DNA of 64,000 nucleotides from Corticimicrobacter populi (GCF_003123725.1 NZ_QETA01000005.1:62001-126000); one strand, 5' to 3'; positions 1-9,827 are shown, numbered from the stretch's first letter. Numbers and translations are program-made. Notes: generated from the sequence alone by a model not told the origin.

Positions 1-758
1 TCGGCTGCTCCCTGCAGGAACTGCTGCACATAGGGATCCTGGGACTGGTTCAGGTCGTCAGGCGTGCCACTGGCCAGCATCTTGCCCTGGCCGACCAGAT
101 AGACCTGGTCGGCGATGGCGAAGGATTCCTGCACATCGTGCGTGATCAGGACCGATGCGCAGCCGAGCCGGTCGGCCAGCGTGCGGATCAACTGTGCCGT
201 GATGCCCAGGGAGATCGGGTCCAGCCCGGCGAAGGGTTCGTCGTAGAGGATCAGCTCGGGCTCGAGGATGACGGCGCGTGCCAGCGCCACGCGCCGGGCC
301 ATGCCGCCGGAGATCTCGGCCACGGCCAGATGGGCGGCGGCACGCAGGCCGACGGCATCGAGTGTATTGAGCACTTTGGCGACAATCGCGGACTCTTCCA
401 GCCGGGTATGTTCGCGCAGGGGGAAGGCGACGTTCTCGAACACGTTGAGATCGGTGAACAGCGCACCCTGCTGGAACAGGACGCCCATGCGCTTGCGCAG
501 CGTCTGCAACTGGTGTGCATCGGCCTGCCCGATGTCGTGCCCGAAAACCTGCACCTGACCGCTCTGGGGCCGGATCTGCCCTGTGGCAGCCCGCAGCAGC
601 GTGGTCTTGCCCGAGCCGGAACCTCCCATGAGCGCAACGACCTGACCTGCATCGATCTGCAGGCTGATGTCGCGCAGCACGGTGAATTCGCCATAGCCGA
701 GCGCCGCGCCTTCAAAGCGCAGCACGGTCTTGGACGGGGTGTGAGAGGGGAATGACAT
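1..758 (-). CDS. mlaF: MlaF-type phospholipid-transport ABC ATPase (3' end cut off)
   Basis: ATP-binding subunit of an ABC system of the Mla (phospholipid trafficking / organic-solvent tolerance) type, acting on the cytoplasmic face of the inner membrane with an MlaE permease. Translation from the ATG at 758 shows Walker A GGSGSGKTT (residues about 45-53), the MlaF-type signature SGGMARR, Walker B LILYDEPFAGLDP and the H-loop LITHD. About 252 codons are present; the C-terminal end and any mlaE/mlaD genes lie left of the window. Nothing on the other strand in this stretch is convincing. Mla is preferred over a generic ABC ATPase because of the SGGMARR and DEPFAGLDP wording, which is known for that family; the missing neighbours would settle it. 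Confidence 0.85.
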   Translation of the reverse strand, partial: MSFPSHTPSKTVLRFEGAALGYGEFTVLRDISLQIDAGQVVALMGGSGSGKTTLLRAATGQIRPQSGQVQVFGHDIGQADAHQLQTLRKRMGVLFQQGALFTDLNVFENVAFPLREHTRLEESAIVAKVLNTLDAVGLRAAAHLAVAEISGGMARRVALARAVILEPELILYDEPFAGLDPISLGITAQLIRTLADRLGCASVLITHDVQESFAIADQVYLVGQGKMLASGTPDDLNQSQDPYVQQFLQGAA

Positions 759-902
759 GGCACCTATTGTATCCGAGGGTCTTGCCTGTACGCATATTCA
801 TGTTGTCAGGAGATTGAAAGACAGTGCAATCGAGAGGTGCTGAGGGAGGGGGGATGGTGCTACATTGCAGGCTGTTTTTGTAACGATCCGGAGTCAGGAA
901 CG

Positions 903-2192
903 ATGCAATCGCCGCATCATATCGAAATCATCGCAACGGTACTGTTCGCGATCGCCGTCATCCATACTTTTTCCGTTCCTGTCTTTGCCCGGCTGGCGCA
1001 TCGCAATGGTCCGCATGCCGGTTTGTGGCATCTGCTGTCAGAGGTCGAAGCTGTTTTTGGCGTCTGGGCCTGCGTGCTGCTGGCCTGCATGGCCCTGTTC
1101 TCCGGTGTTGGCGAGGCCGTGGCGTACATGGATACGCGCAACTTCACGGAACCGGCCTTTGTGTTCGTGATCATGGTGGTGGCTGCCAGTCGCCCGATCC
1201 TCGAACTGGTTGGTCTGGTGGTGCGAGGTGTGTCCCGTATCTTGCCCCTGCCGCGCGAGCTGGCCATGTTTTTCGTGATCATGACGGCCGTGCCGCTGTC
1301 CGGGTCGCTGATTACCGAGCCAGCCGCTATGACGCTGGCGGCATTGTTATTACGTGATGCGTATTTCCAGCGTTCGGAGCAGGCTGGTTTCAAGTACCTG
1401 ACGCTGGGCGTGCTGTTCGTCAATATTTCCATCGGTGGGGTGCTGACGGCTTATGCGGCACCTCCGGTACTGATGGTGGCCCAGGTCTTCGGTTGGGATA
1501 CGGGCTATATGCTGAGCCATTTTGGCTGGCGCGCTGCGGTTGCCGTCACGCTCAACGCCGCGTTGCTGACGCTGATATGCCGTCGTCACCTGCTGGATGG
1601 CGAGTTGGGGGCCGGACGCTCACGTGATCAGTCCAGCGCTCCAGCTGCCGATACCCGACCCCGCGTGCCGTTGATTGTTATCGGCATCCATGTCCTGTTC
1701 CTGCTGGGTATCGTGCTGTCGGCGCATCACCCGGTCATTTTCCTGGGCTTCCTGATGCTGTTCATCGGCTACGCCGGTGCCTATCCGCAGTACCAGAATC
1801 GCCTGATGATCCGAGAGGGGCTGATGGTCGGTTTCTTCCTGGCCGGCCTGGTCTTGCTGGGTGGATTGCAGAAATGGTGGCTGCAGGACTTGCTGGGCAG
1901 CCTGTCGCCGCTGGTTTTGTTCTGGGGAGCTACAGCCCTGACTGCCGTGACGGATAATGCGGCCTTGACTTATCTGGGTTCGCTGGTCGAGGGCACGAAT
2001 GAAGCCTGGCGCTACATGCTGGTCGCCGGTGCAGTCACAGGAGGTGGGTTGACAGTGATCGCCAATGCGCCCAATCCGGCGGGCTTCGCCATTCTCAAGA
2101 ATTGCTTCCCGGATGGGGCAATCTCGCCGCTCAAGCTGTTCCTGTCGGCCCTTGGCCCGACGTTGATGGCAGCGCTCTGGTTCCTGATCTGA
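903..2192 (+). CDS. putative Na+/H+ antiporter, multi-pass membrane protein
   Basis: A 429-residue polytopic inner-membrane protein with roughly ten or more hydrophobic segments and a short charged linker near residue 235. It resembles the 'putative Na+/H+ antiporter' family (NhaD/ArsB-like permeases); conserved-looking stretches include SLITEPAAMTLAALLL and LTAVTDNAALTYLGSLV, both with acidic or polar residues inside membrane segments as expected for ion exchange. The start is placed at ATG 903, with AGGA at 896-899 and the residue run MQSPHHIEI leading into the first membrane helix. An in-frame GTG at 837 would add 22 residues without hydrophobic character. It is followed by a strong terminator. 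The substrate ion is inferred from the family only. Confidence 0.7.
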   Translation: MQSPHHIEIIATVLFAIAVIHTFSVPVFARLAHRNGPHAGLWHLLSEVEAVFGVWACVLLACMALFSGVGEAVAYMDTRNFTEPAFVFVIMVVAASRPILELVGLVVRGVSRILPLPRELAMFFVIMTAVPLSGSLITEPAAMTLAALLLRDAYFQRSEQAGFKYLTLGVLFVNISIGGVLTAYAAPPVLMVAQVFGWDTGYMLSHFGWRAAVAVTLNAALLTLICRRHLLDGELGAGRSRDQSSAPAADTRPRVPLIVIGIHVLFLLGIVLSAHHPVIFLGFLMLFIGYAGAYPQYQNRLMIREGLMVGFFLAGLVLLGGLQKWWLQDLLGSLSPLVLFWGATALTAVTDNAALTYLGSLVEGTNEAWRYMLVAGAVTGGGLTVIANAPNPAGFAILKNCFPDGAISPLKLFLSALGPTLMAALWFLI

Positions 2193-2213
2193 TCCAGCCC
2201 GTATTGCATATGC

Positions 2214-2244
2214 AAAGGGCCGCACATCTGTGCGGCCCTTTTCT
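2214..2244. terminator. bidirectional intrinsic terminator
   Basis: Perfect 13-base stem (AAAGGGCCGCACA / TGTGCGGCCCTTT) with a 2-base loop, followed by T-rich sequence on the + strand and preceded by an A run, so it can serve both the antiporter gene and the leftward dsbA gene. Confidence 0.85.
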
Positions 2245-2332
2245 TATCGCCGGGCTGTCTCAGGAAAGCTTCCTGGAGCATGGCACCGGCGAAAATCGTC
2301 AGGAACTGGGAGAGGCTGTGGCGATATGTGTT

Positions 2333-2965
2333 TTAGCGCGTGGCCCGGATCTGCTTGACCAGGGCATCGGTCTGCGTGACTGTCTGTGCGTAGCCGTTGG
2401 CCAGCGCCGGCGAGGTCAGGAAACGGCCATCGACGACCACTTGTGGTGTGCTGTCGATGGCATAGCTTTCTGCCAGCTGGTTGGCACGTTGCATGCGTGA
2501 GTGCACGCCAAAGGAGTTATAGGTGTCGGCAAAGACCTTGGGGTCAAGGCCGGCGGTCTCGGTGGCCCATTTGGTGATGCCGGCCTCGTCGAACATGCGG
2601 GTGCGCTGTTCGTGGATGGCACGGAATACACCCAGATGCAGGTCGGTGCGGCCCATGGCTTCCAGCGTGTAATAGAGCTGTTGCAGCGGGCGCATGCCGG
2701 CGTTGAAGGCGATGGGGACATGAACGACGGCGACGTCATCCGGCTGGTTCTTGGTCCAGGTGTCGAGCAGGGGGGCCAGCGCAGCGCAGTGGCCGCAGGT
2801 ATAGGAGAAGAATTCCAGCACCTCGATCTTGTCGCCGCTGTCGGTCTGGTGTGGTCGCTCAAGGGTGACGTAGGGCGTGCTCTGGGCCTGGGCGGCGACC
2901 GGCAGCAGCATGGCGGCACCCGCAAGGGCGAAGGTGGAAATCAGACGTTGGAAAAGTGTACGCAT
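2333..2965 (-). CDS. dsbA: periplasmic thiol:disulfide interchange protein DsbA
   Basis: Periplasmic disulfide oxidase that introduces disulfide bonds into exported proteins (fimbrial subunits encoded further right are likely clients). 210 residues with a Sec signal peptide ending near AQA (residues 25-27), the thioredoxin-fold active site CGHC at about 57-60, and the cis-proline loop STPQ. The longer in-frame start at 3025 adds 20 residues with no signal-peptide logic; ATG 2965 begins a proper signal sequence (MRTLFQRLIS). It lies downstream of a SPOR protein and argS on the same strand, a common betaproteobacterial order, and terminates at the bidirectional hairpin near 2230. Confidence 0.93.
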   Translation of the reverse strand: MRTLFQRLISTFALAGAAMLLPVAAQAQSTPYVTLERPHQTDSGDKIEVLEFFSYTCGHCAALAPLLDTWTKNQPDDVAVVHVPIAFNAGMRPLQQLYYTLEAMGRTDLHLGVFRAIHEQRTRMFDEAGITKWATETAGLDPKVFADTYNSFGVHSRMQRANQLAESYAIDSTPQVVVDGRFLTSPALANGYAQTVTQTDALVKQIRATR

Positions 2966-3045
2966 GGATATAACCTGATCGGATGACGGGCAAAGGGTTG
3001 CCGGGATAGGACCATGCCCGGCCAAACAAGTTCAATTCCTGCCGT

Positions 3046-3065
3046 GCCCGCCAAAATCGGCGGGC
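3046..3065. other. GC-rich hairpin between SPOR gene and dsbA
   Basis: A 7-base perfect inverted repeat (GCCCGCC / GGCGGGC) around a 6-base loop just downstream of the SPOR-gene stop. There is no T tract on the leftward strand, so it is more likely an mRNA-stability or processing structure than an intrinsic terminator. Confidence 0.35.
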
Positions 3066-3078
3066 CTGCGGCGATGGA

Positions 3079-3816
3079 TTACTGGCGGACGACGGTCGAG
3101 GTGATGTTGTCGGCGGCCAGCCGTGCCCGCGTCCTGTTCATGTCGTCCAGCCGCTCGAACGGGCCGACTCGCACGCGGTTGACCAGTACGCCATTGACAT
3201 CGGCTTTCTGGATCTCGGCCGGCAGGCCGAGCAGCAGCATCTCCACGCGTCGGTTCTCGGCATCTTCGGCGACCCGGAATGCACCGACCTGCAGGAAGTA
3301 GCTGCCGGACGATGCTGCGGCAGGCGCAGGCGATGCCGCTGGCGGAGCAGCAGGCCGGTCGGTGGTTGGTGTTGCCGGCTGGATGGCACCTGCGGCAGCC
3401 GACGGTGGCGTATTCTGGCGCGGAGCCTGCTGGGCTGCGGCTGACTGTTGCGGCAGCGAGGCGATCAGCGCGCCGACAGCGTCGTCAGGCTGAGCCGACG
3501 GCGGGGTTGCCGGTTGACCGCCGATCGGCGGTGGTGCGGGTTGGTCTGCTGTTGGGCCGCTGTGTGGCAACCCGGCGGCACCATCACGACCGTACAGGCC
3601 ACTGTTGGGGTCGGGCGCTTGCCGAGGATCGGGGGGGCGATTGTTCTGCGAAGGTTCGCGCGTGGCGCGATCCACGAATGGCACAGGTGCCTGCGTGACG
3701 TAGAACGCCACGACAGCCGCGACCACCAGGCCGATGAGCAGCCCGGCCAGCATGGTGAAAATCGGGCTGCTGCGGCTATTGGAGCGGGAGGGCGCGCGGC
3801 GTCGGGGTTTTGCCAT
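3079..3816 (-). CDS. SPOR-domain cell-division protein (FtsN-like)
   Basis: 245 residues: a basic N-terminus rich in Arg/Ser, one membrane segment (about residues 20-40), a long Pro/Ala/Gln-rich periplasmic linker, and a C-terminal SPOR domain (about 170-245) beginning SYFLQVGAF. SPOR domains bind denuded septal peptidoglycan, and this single-pass layout is that of FtsN-type division proteins. It sits 8 bases downstream of argS and upstream of dsbA on the same strand. A run of seven C on the coding strand (3631-3637) codes Pro-Pro in the linker. FtsN identity is inferred from architecture and gene order, because linkers in this family do not align. Confidence 0.82.
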   Translation of the reverse strand: MAKPRRRAPSRSNSRSSPIFTMLAGLLIGLVVAAVVAFYVTQAPVPFVDRATREPSQNNRPPDPRQAPDPNSGLYGRDGAAGLPHSGPTADQPAPPPIGGQPATPPSAQPDDAVGALIASLPQQSAAAQQAPRQNTPPSAAAGAIQPATPTTDRPAAPPAASPAPAAASSGSYFLQVGAFRVAEDAENRRVEMLLLGLPAEIQKADVNGVLVNRVRVGPFERLDDMNRTRARLAADNITSTVVRQ

Positions 3817-3824
3817 GTCGTTTC

Positions 3825-5585
3825 TTATTCGCTGATGCTGCGGTCCATGCGTTCGGGGGCCGATACCCCGAGCAGGGCAAGGCCGTTGGCCAGCACCTGC
3901 CGGGTGGCGGCCGCCAGACGCAGGCGAGCCAGCCTGAGGGCACGATCATCGACCAGCGTATGCTCGGCGTTGTACCAGGCATGGAAATCGGCAGCGCAGT
4001 CGCGCAGCCAGAAGGCCACTTGATGTGGTGCGAGATCCTGGGCGCTTTGCTGAACCATGGCCGGGAATTCAGCCAGCCGTTGCAGCAGGACAAATTCGCT
4101 GGGGGCTGTCAGCAGGCTGATGTCTGCTTGGGCGTAATCGGCCGTATCCGTCGCCAGGATATCGACTTGAGCATTCGCCGTATTTTCGTCGAGATGCTTG
4201 CGTAGAATCGAGCAGATCCGGGCATGCGCATACTGGATGTAGAACACGGGATTCTCATCGCTCTGCTTGCGTGCCAGGTCGATGTCGAACACGAATTCGG
4301 AGTCGGCACGGCGCTGGATCAGGAAGTAGCGTACTGCATCGCGGCCGACCCAGTCGATCAGGTCGCGCAGAGTGACATAGCTGCCGGCACGCTTGGAGAT
4401 CTTGACCTCTTCGCCGCCGCGCATCACCTTGACCATCTTGTGCAGGATGTAGTCGGGGTAGTCCTTGGGGATGCCGAGGTCGAGTGCCTGCAGGCCTGCA
4501 CGGACGCGGGCCACGGTACCGTGGTGGTCGCTGCCCTGGATGTTGACGGCCTTGATATAGCCACGCTCCCATTTGGCCAGGTGGTAGGCCACGTCGGGTA
4601 CGAAATAGGTGTAGCCGCCTTCGGACTTGCGCATTACGCGGTCCTTGTCGTCGCCCGTACCCAGCTCGGTGGTGCGCAGCCACAGCGCACCACCTTCCTC
4701 GTAGGTATGGCCGCTGGCGATCAGGCGATCGACGGCCTGCTGGACGCGCCCGTCTTCGTACAGGGAGCTTTCCAGATAGTAGTTGTCGAATTTCAGGTCG
4801 AATGCCTGCAGGTCGAGATCCTGCTCGCGGCGCAGATAGGCAACGGCGAAGCGGCGGATGGTATCGAGGTCTTCGGCATCGCGGCTGGCCGTGACCGGCA
4901 CACTGTCGGCCGCCTGCACGGTAGCACCAGCCAGAAAGTCGCGGGCGATGTCGGCGATGTAGTCACCCTTGTAGCCGTCGGCCGGATACTCGGCTGAATC
5001 CGGTTCGATGCCGCGCGCACGTGCCTGGACACTGAGCGCCAGATTGTGGATCTGGTTGCCTGCGTCGTTGTAGTAGAACTCGCGGGTCACGTCCCAGCCG
5101 CTGGCATCGAACAGGCGGCACAGGGAATCGCCCAGTGCCGCTTGGCGGGCATGGCCGACGTGCAGGGGGCCTGTCGGGTTGGCAGAGACAAATTCGACCA
5201 GCACCTTGTTGCCATTGCGGGCTGCGCGGCCATACTCGGTACCACGCTGTGTGATGGCGGGCAGCACGGCCTGTCGGGCGGCTGCGGTGATGCGGAAATT
5301 GATGAAGCCGGGGCCGGCGATTTCGCCGCTTTCGAGCAGTTCGCGTGCGGCAGGCTCGGCCATCAGCGTGTCGACGATCTGCTGGGCCAGTTCGCGAGGG
5401 TTACGGCCAGCAGGCTTGGCGACCTGCATGGCGACGTTGCAGGCGATGTCGCCATGGGCGGCGACCTTGGGACGCTCCAGGCGGATCGTCGGCTGGGCGT
5501 CGGGAAGCAGGCGCGCCACGGCGGCGCGAATCAGGTCGGCAAGTGTGTGCTGTTGCTCGGGGAGCATGGAATCGGCTTGAAACAA
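3825..5585 (-). CDS. argS: arginyl-tRNA synthetase
   Basis: Class I aminoacyl-tRNA synthetase charging tRNA-Arg in the cytoplasm. 586 residues, close to the usual bacterial length of about 577. The HIGH-type motif is HVGH (about 142-145, inside [14 protein letters not shown]), the KMSKS-equivalent loop is KISKRAG, and a C-terminal DALR anticodon-binding domain follows. A second in-frame ATG at 5567 gives MLPEQQ and is an equally plausible start. The gene begins only 18 bases after the Rhs gene stop and ends 8 bases before the SPOR gene, so read-through from the Rhs gene is possible. Confidence 0.96.
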   Translation of the reverse strand: MFQADSMLPEQQHTLADLIRAAVARLLPDAQPTIRLERPKVAAHGDIACNVAMQVAKPAGRNPRELAQQIVDTLMAEPAARELLESGEIAGPGFINFRITAAARQAVLPAITQRGTEYGRAARNGNKVLVEFVSANPTGPLHVGHARQAALGDSLCRLFDASGWDVTREFYYNDAGNQIHNLALSVQARARGIEPDSAEYPADGYKGDYIADIARDFLAGATVQAADSVPVTASRDAEDLDTIRRFAVAYLRREQDLDLQAFDLKFDNYYLESSLYEDGRVQQAVDRLIASGHTYEEGGALWLRTTELGTGDDKDRVMRKSEGGYTYFVPDVAYHLAKWERGYIKAVNIQGSDHHGTVARVRAGLQALDLGIPKDYPDYILHKMVKVMRGGEEVKISKRAGSYVTLRDLIDWVGRDAVRYFLIQRRADSEFVFDIDLARKQSDENPVFYIQYAHARICSILRKHLDENTANAQVDILATDTADYAQADISLLTAPSEFVLLQRLAEFPAMVQQSAQDLAPHQVAFWLRDCAADFHAWYNAEHTLVDDRALRLARLRLAAATRQVLANGLALLGVSAPERMDRSISE

Positions 5586-5603
5586 TGAGAGAAAACGCCA
5601 AGT

Positions 5604-8600
5604 TTACAGCGACCCGGTGGGCGATGCCATCTTGAAGCCCTGGGTCTCTTCAAGCCAGCGGCCATATTCCTCCATGTTCACGCTGCCGACATCGTTGCCA
5701 CCAGCACTCTGCCATTCCGGTACCCGCTGGATGAAAGTCTCCAGCGCATCGCGGGCCCGGGCACCAAGCTGCTCATGCTGGGCCTGGGCATTCAGCCAGG
5801 CGGTATTAGGTGCATCCATCCTGCGGTCACCCTGGCGCAGGTAGGGCAACCGTTCGTCGTGCAGCGTGGGGTCTTCGACCTGGCGGTGTGCCCATGGCGT
5901 GGCAGCAAGCGCCAGGCCGCTGGCACGAGCCTGCCAGAGCATCCAGTTCAGGGCGACATCCGAGAGGTCTCCCTGCTGGGCGATCCGGGTGGATGTGTCG
6001 AGATAGCCGCCACCGATATCGCCATGGGCACCAAGAAACCCGGCCTCGACCAGGTTGGCCCCGACTTCGCCGGGACCGCGCAGTCCGGTCAGTGGAAACA
6101 GGGCACGCTGCTCGTGCAGGGCGACTGCGTGGGCAACCCATTGCCAGGCAGGGGAAATCGAAAAGTCGAACTCGGCATTGCGCGCACCGTTCAGGCCCAT
6201 CTGGGCCACGCTGTCGAATAGGCCCATGAAGCGCAGGTCCACGCACAGACTGATCTGGCCCAGCGCCGGATCGTAGGCCTGGAAACGCCCCTGCTGTGTG
6301 TGTTCGGCAATCCTGTTGGCAAAGTGTCGTGCCAGGGCGGCTCCGCGCGAGAAACCGACCAAATCGATGGCAGTATAGTCATGGGTGGACTGGCGGGCAT
6401 GCAGCGTCTGCAGCAGGCGGGTCCACTGGCGATCGATGATAGCGTGTGCCGAACTGGCGGCCAGCGCGTCATAGTCTGCTTTGCCGGGCTGGCCCGGGCC
6501 TGGAATGTAGAACGTGCTGCCATCCTGATAGAGTTGGCTCATGAGCCAGACGTTGGTGCGGGTGGAGGGGGCATTGCGGGTGCCGTCGAAGGCGAATAGC
6601 AGCAGGCCGAGCGGATCAGCGTGGCTGCGAAAACGCTGACCTGCGTAGCCGAAGGCGCTGTTGCCAGGTATCGGGCCGATCGGGTCCGGCTCCAGGTAGT
6701 GTCCGGCAGTCGGATCATAGGTGCGCAGGTAATTGTCATGCCAGCCGGTTTCGGGGTCGAACACCTGTCCGGGCTGCCGCAGTGGAAACGCATGGGCCAG
6801 CGTGGTGTCGGGCCGGGCGGCGTGGCCCAGAGCATCGGGCCTGATGTGCCAGACCGGTCGGGCCTGGGCATCGCTGATCATCAATGGCATGCCGATGGCA
6901 TCGTTGTGGATAAAGTGCAGGTCTGTGGCTTCCTTTCCATAGTCAATCAGGGCGATGGGGATGCCCTGTGCGTACACATAGCGCTGGACCACCTTCCATG
7001 TACGGGATAGGCGTCCGCTGTCGGCTTCTCCTTGGGTAGCGGGTCGGGCCACGGCAGACAGGCGATGACCGTGGTAGAGATAGTGACTGTCCTGACCCTC
7101 TGCGCGTTTGAAAATGCGTACCCCCGAGGCATTGTGCAGATATTCTCCCAGGAGCGAGGCCGGCTTGCCGGCCGGTAGGCTGTCGACCATGACGCGTGTC
7201 AGCCTGCGTTGTGCCGAGTATTCAAGCTGGCGATTGCCGATGCGGGTGGGCAAGCCGCTGGCATCGCGCAGGATCGGTTCTGCCGACGTGGCCGATGTCG
7301 TGGCCAGAGCATTCTCGGCCTGCCCCCAGGCAACGTAGCGGCGTTCTGCCGCTGCATGGCCGGGTGCGGAGGCGGAGATGATCAGCCCGATCCGACCTTG
7401 TGCGTCATGGCCGTACATGCGCGCTGTGGTCTGTGCCTGCGCCGTCTGTAGCCACTCTGCCGACAGGCGACCGTGTCGATCCTGGCGCAGGTGCTGGATG
7501 AGGGGGGAGGCAGGGTTGCCGCTCGGCGGGCTGCTGATCAGGGTGCGCAGCTGGCCTTGTGCGGTGTCTCCTAGAGTGTGCCAGCCATTGCCATGGCGGT
7601 AGCCGGGCACCTGCGGCGAACTGTCGAGGACGCGCCGCAGGTGCCCGTCACGATCCAGCCAGTCTATCGATGCCAGCCTGCCTTGTTCAGACCATGTGTA
7701 CAGCAGTTGGCCACCTTCTGGCAGCGCGTGGCGCAGCAACCGGCCTTCCGTATCGTGCTCGTAGTGTTCGCGATAGGACAGCGGCGCGACGCCCGGCAGC
7801 AGTGCCGGCCTGGAGATTCGCTGTTCGATGCGGCTACCGGCGTTCTGCCGGGTGATCTGCCATGATGTTGTTTCGTGAGGATGCTGCAGGCGTGCCGGAT
7901 AGCCGTCGTGGTGCCAGTCCAGTCGGGTAGTGGTCCAGGTACCGCCTGCCTGGCGCACGTCGAATCCGGTCAGCCGCTGGGCATGGTCGTAGCGGTACCG
8001 CCATTCATCACCATTGGCAAAGCGGCGCAGCAGCATCCGAGCATCTGCAGACCTTTGCCAGGACTCCAGCCCGGTCACGTCGCTTTGCCAGCCGAGCAGC
8101 CTGCCATCTGGCGCATAGCGGATGTCGAGTCCTGGCCAGCCTGGAAGCGTACCGGATAGCCCTGTAATCGCCCCGGCAGCATTGCGTTGCAGGGACAGGT
8201 CAGCAATGTGGTCGATCCGGTTCTGGGCATCGTAGCCTATCGAGCCGATGGGGGCCGGGCACCCAGGGCATCCTGGACCCTGCGCATTGCGCAGTCGATA
8301 GCCTGCCGGGGTGACGCCGATCTCGAACCGGGTGCGTCCCCTGTGGCTGGTGACGATTGTCTGAAGCGTTTGATCTGTGTGATGTGGTGCGTTGGGTTGC
8401 AGATACTGCAACTCTATCCGCGATGCTGGATCGCCAGGGCGTTCGAAGGCGTTGGCGCGACCTGTGGCATCGTAGTGCCAGGTGCCGATGCGCAGCGACT
8501 GGTGGTCTTTGCCGATGGTGATGCCTGTCAGCAGATAAGGCACTTGTTCCAGGTTGCCGCTGGCTTCATGCTGATAGGTGCGGGTCATGCCATCGGGTCG

Positions 8601-9377
8601 TTGCAGCCCGGTCAGCCGCAGGTGGGCTCCTGGCGTATCGTGCTGGTAGCGCCATGGACCGTGCGGGGTATCTACCTGTGCCAGCCGTACGCCGTGTGGC
8701 GTGATTTCATAGTTGAAAGTGAGTCTCCGGCCGGCGGGGTCGGAGACACGCGCGATGGTATGTTGCAGGGGCCCTGCTGCAGCATGGCGCTGTATCTCCA
8801 GCCGGTTTTCTCCCTGCTCGATGCGGACCAGGTAGCCATCAAGGTTGAAGCTCAGGATATGGCCATCGGTCCAGTGCCAGCGCCATTCGGTTGCCGTCTG
8901 TTCAAGATGGCCTTGCCCAGCCTGCAATGCCAGGCAGGTGGGCCTGTCCTGGGTCAGGCTGGCGAATTCGATACGGCTGCCATCGGCCTGCACGATCTGT
9001 GGGCGATGGGGGATGCCGTACAGGCGGGTATCGTAGGAGAGACGCCAACTGCGACCCAATGGGGATGAGCGAGGGTCCGAGGAATTGTAATAACGGATCA
9101 GTTCCAGCCCCAGGGGACCTGGCTGCCGGGGCATGTCCGTTTCTTGCTGGTGCTTGTTGCCTGTCGCCAGATGAATCGGGTTGCCGGCTCCCAGGTTGAG
9201 GGTCGGCTCATGATCGTTCTGCAGTACGGACTGGCTATTGGGCTGGCACGGGTGACCCAGGCGCGAGGGGGCACACTGGAAGGGGGGGGATGATGTCTGG
9301 GCAGATGCCTGAATAGATATGGCAGACAAGGCATGGACGCAGTGCAGCAGGAAACGGGCAGGGAAACATGTGGCCAC
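5604..9377 (-). CDS. exported Rhs-repeat protein with C-terminal DUF2235 (Tle1-type lipase) domain
   Basis: 1257 residues. Start is GTG 9377, supported by CGGAG about 8 bases upstream and an in-frame stop just before. Order of parts: a likely Sec signal peptide (about 1-26, ending IQASA); a DUF6531-like N-terminal Rhs segment with GNPIHLATGNK; a long YD/Rhs repeat region; the Rhs-core end with DPIGP and then DPLGL (about 921-925), the usual self-cleavage point; and a 332-residue C-terminal domain from about 926. That domain has FAFDGTRN, the nucleophile elbow GFSRGAA (Ser about 1010), LFDSV (Asp about 1055) and GAHGDIGGGY (His about 1118), a complete DUF2235/Tle1-like Ser-Asp-His set. Tle1 lipases are type VI phospholipase effectors. 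No immunity-like gene lies beside it: argS follows after 18 bases. A C8 tract (9282-9289) sits near codon 30. Export by Sec rather than VgrG loading is inference from the N-terminus. Confidence 0.85.
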   Translation of the reverse strand: MATCFPARFLLHCVHALSAISIQASAQTSSPPFQCAPSRLGHPCQPNSQSVLQNDHEPTLNLGAGNPIHLATGNKHQQETDMPRQPGPLGLELIRYYNSSDPRSSPLGRSWRLSYDTRLYGIPHRPQIVQADGSRIEFASLTQDRPTCLALQAGQGHLEQTATEWRWHWTDGHILSFNLDGYLVRIEQGENRLEIQRHAAAGPLQHTIARVSDPAGRRLTFNYEITPHGVRLAQVDTPHGPWRYQHDTPGAHLRLTGLQRPDGMTRTYQHEASGNLEQVPYLLTGITIGKDHQSLRIGTWHYDATGRANAFERPGDPASRIELQYLQPNAPHHTDQTLQTIVTSHRGRTRFEIGVTPAGYRLRNAQGPGCPGCPAPIGSIGYDAQNRIDHIADLSLQRNAAGAITGLSGTLPGWPGLDIRYAPDGRLLGWQSDVTGLESWQRSADARMLLRRFANGDEWRYRYDHAQRLTGFDVRQAGGTWTTTRLDWHHDGYPARLQHPHETTSWQITRQNAGSRIEQRISRPALLPGVAPLSYREHYEHDTEGRLLRHALPEGGQLLYTWSEQGRLASIDWLDRDGHLRRVLDSSPQVPGYRHGNGWHTLGDTAQGQLRTLISSPPSGNPASPLIQHLRQDRHGRLSAEWLQTAQAQTTARMYGHDAQGRIGLIISASAPGHAAAERRYVAWGQAENALATTSATSAEPILRDASGLPTRIGNRQLEYSAQRRLTRVMVDSLPAGKPASLLGEYLHNASGVRIFKRAEGQDSHYLYHGHRLSAVARPATQGEADSGRLSRTWKVVQRYVYAQGIPIALIDYGKEATDLHFIHNDAIGMPLMISDAQARPVWHIRPDALGHAARPDTTLAHAFPLRQPGQVFDPETGWHDNYLRTYDPTAGHYLEPDPIGPIPGNSAFGYAGQRFRSHADPLGLLLFAFDGTRNAPSTRTNVWLMSQLYQDGSTFYIPGPGQPGKADYDALAASSAHAIIDRQWTRLLQTLHARQSTHDYTAIDLVGFSRGAALARHFANRIAEHTQQGRFQAYDPALGQISLCVDLRFMGLFDSVAQMGLNGARNAEFDFSISPAWQWVAHAVALHEQRALFPLTGLRGPGEVGANLVEAGFLGAHGDIGGGYLDTSTRIAQQGDLSDVALNWMLWQARASGLALAATPWAHRQVEDPTLHDERLPYLRQGDRRMDAPNTAWLNAQAQHEQLGARARDALETFIQRVPEWQSAGGNDVGSVNMEEYGRWLEETQGFKMASPTGSL

Positions 9378-9476
9378 GGCGCGGCTCCGTAAAGGGACGC
9401 CTCATGGTGCCGGTTGGCAGGATGGCCGGACTGAGTTAGTGTATGTTTTTGACCATCCGGAAAAGTGACACCTCTT

Positions 9477-9827
9477 ATGCTGATTACATTCAGATCCAAG
9501 GCTGGTGGCGATGTCCTGATGCTGGCGCAGCATGCCCAGCCGCTGTTGCAGGCCGCCGGCAAATCCGTGGCTGATGGCGTGCCCGAGCGGGGTGTCTGGA
9601 CCGCTGCACAGCTTGATGCAGCCATCGCCGGCCTGGAGTCGGCCATTGCCGGTGCCGATGATCCGCATGCTGCACACAATCAGCAGGATGATCCGGATCA
9701 GCCGGTGCCTCATCCTGTCGAGCAACCTGTGGGGTTGCGCCAGCGTGCCTATCCGCTGTTGAATCTGATGCGACAGGCTCGTGAGGCAGAGACGGAAGTC
9801 GATTGGGAAACTGCCGCGCCCTGGTGA
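9477..9827 (+). CDS. DUF1840 family protein
   Basis: 116-residue cytoplasmic protein beginning MLITFRSKAGGDVLML, the N-terminus typical of the DUF1840 family, widespread in Betaproteobacteria and of unknown function. The C-terminus (LRQRAYPLLNLMRQA) is the other conserved-looking part. An alternative GTG start at 9465 has a better-spaced GGA and would add MTPL; ATG 9477 is preferred because family members begin at M-L-I-T-F. It is divergent from the Rhs gene across about 100 bases and precedes tRNA-Thr. Confidence 0.75.
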   Translation: MLITFRSKAGGDVLMLAQHAQPLLQAAGKSVADGVPERGVWTAAQLDAAIAGLESAIAGADDPHAAHNQQDDPDQPVPHPVEQPVGLRQRAYPLLNLMRQAREAETEVDWETAAPW

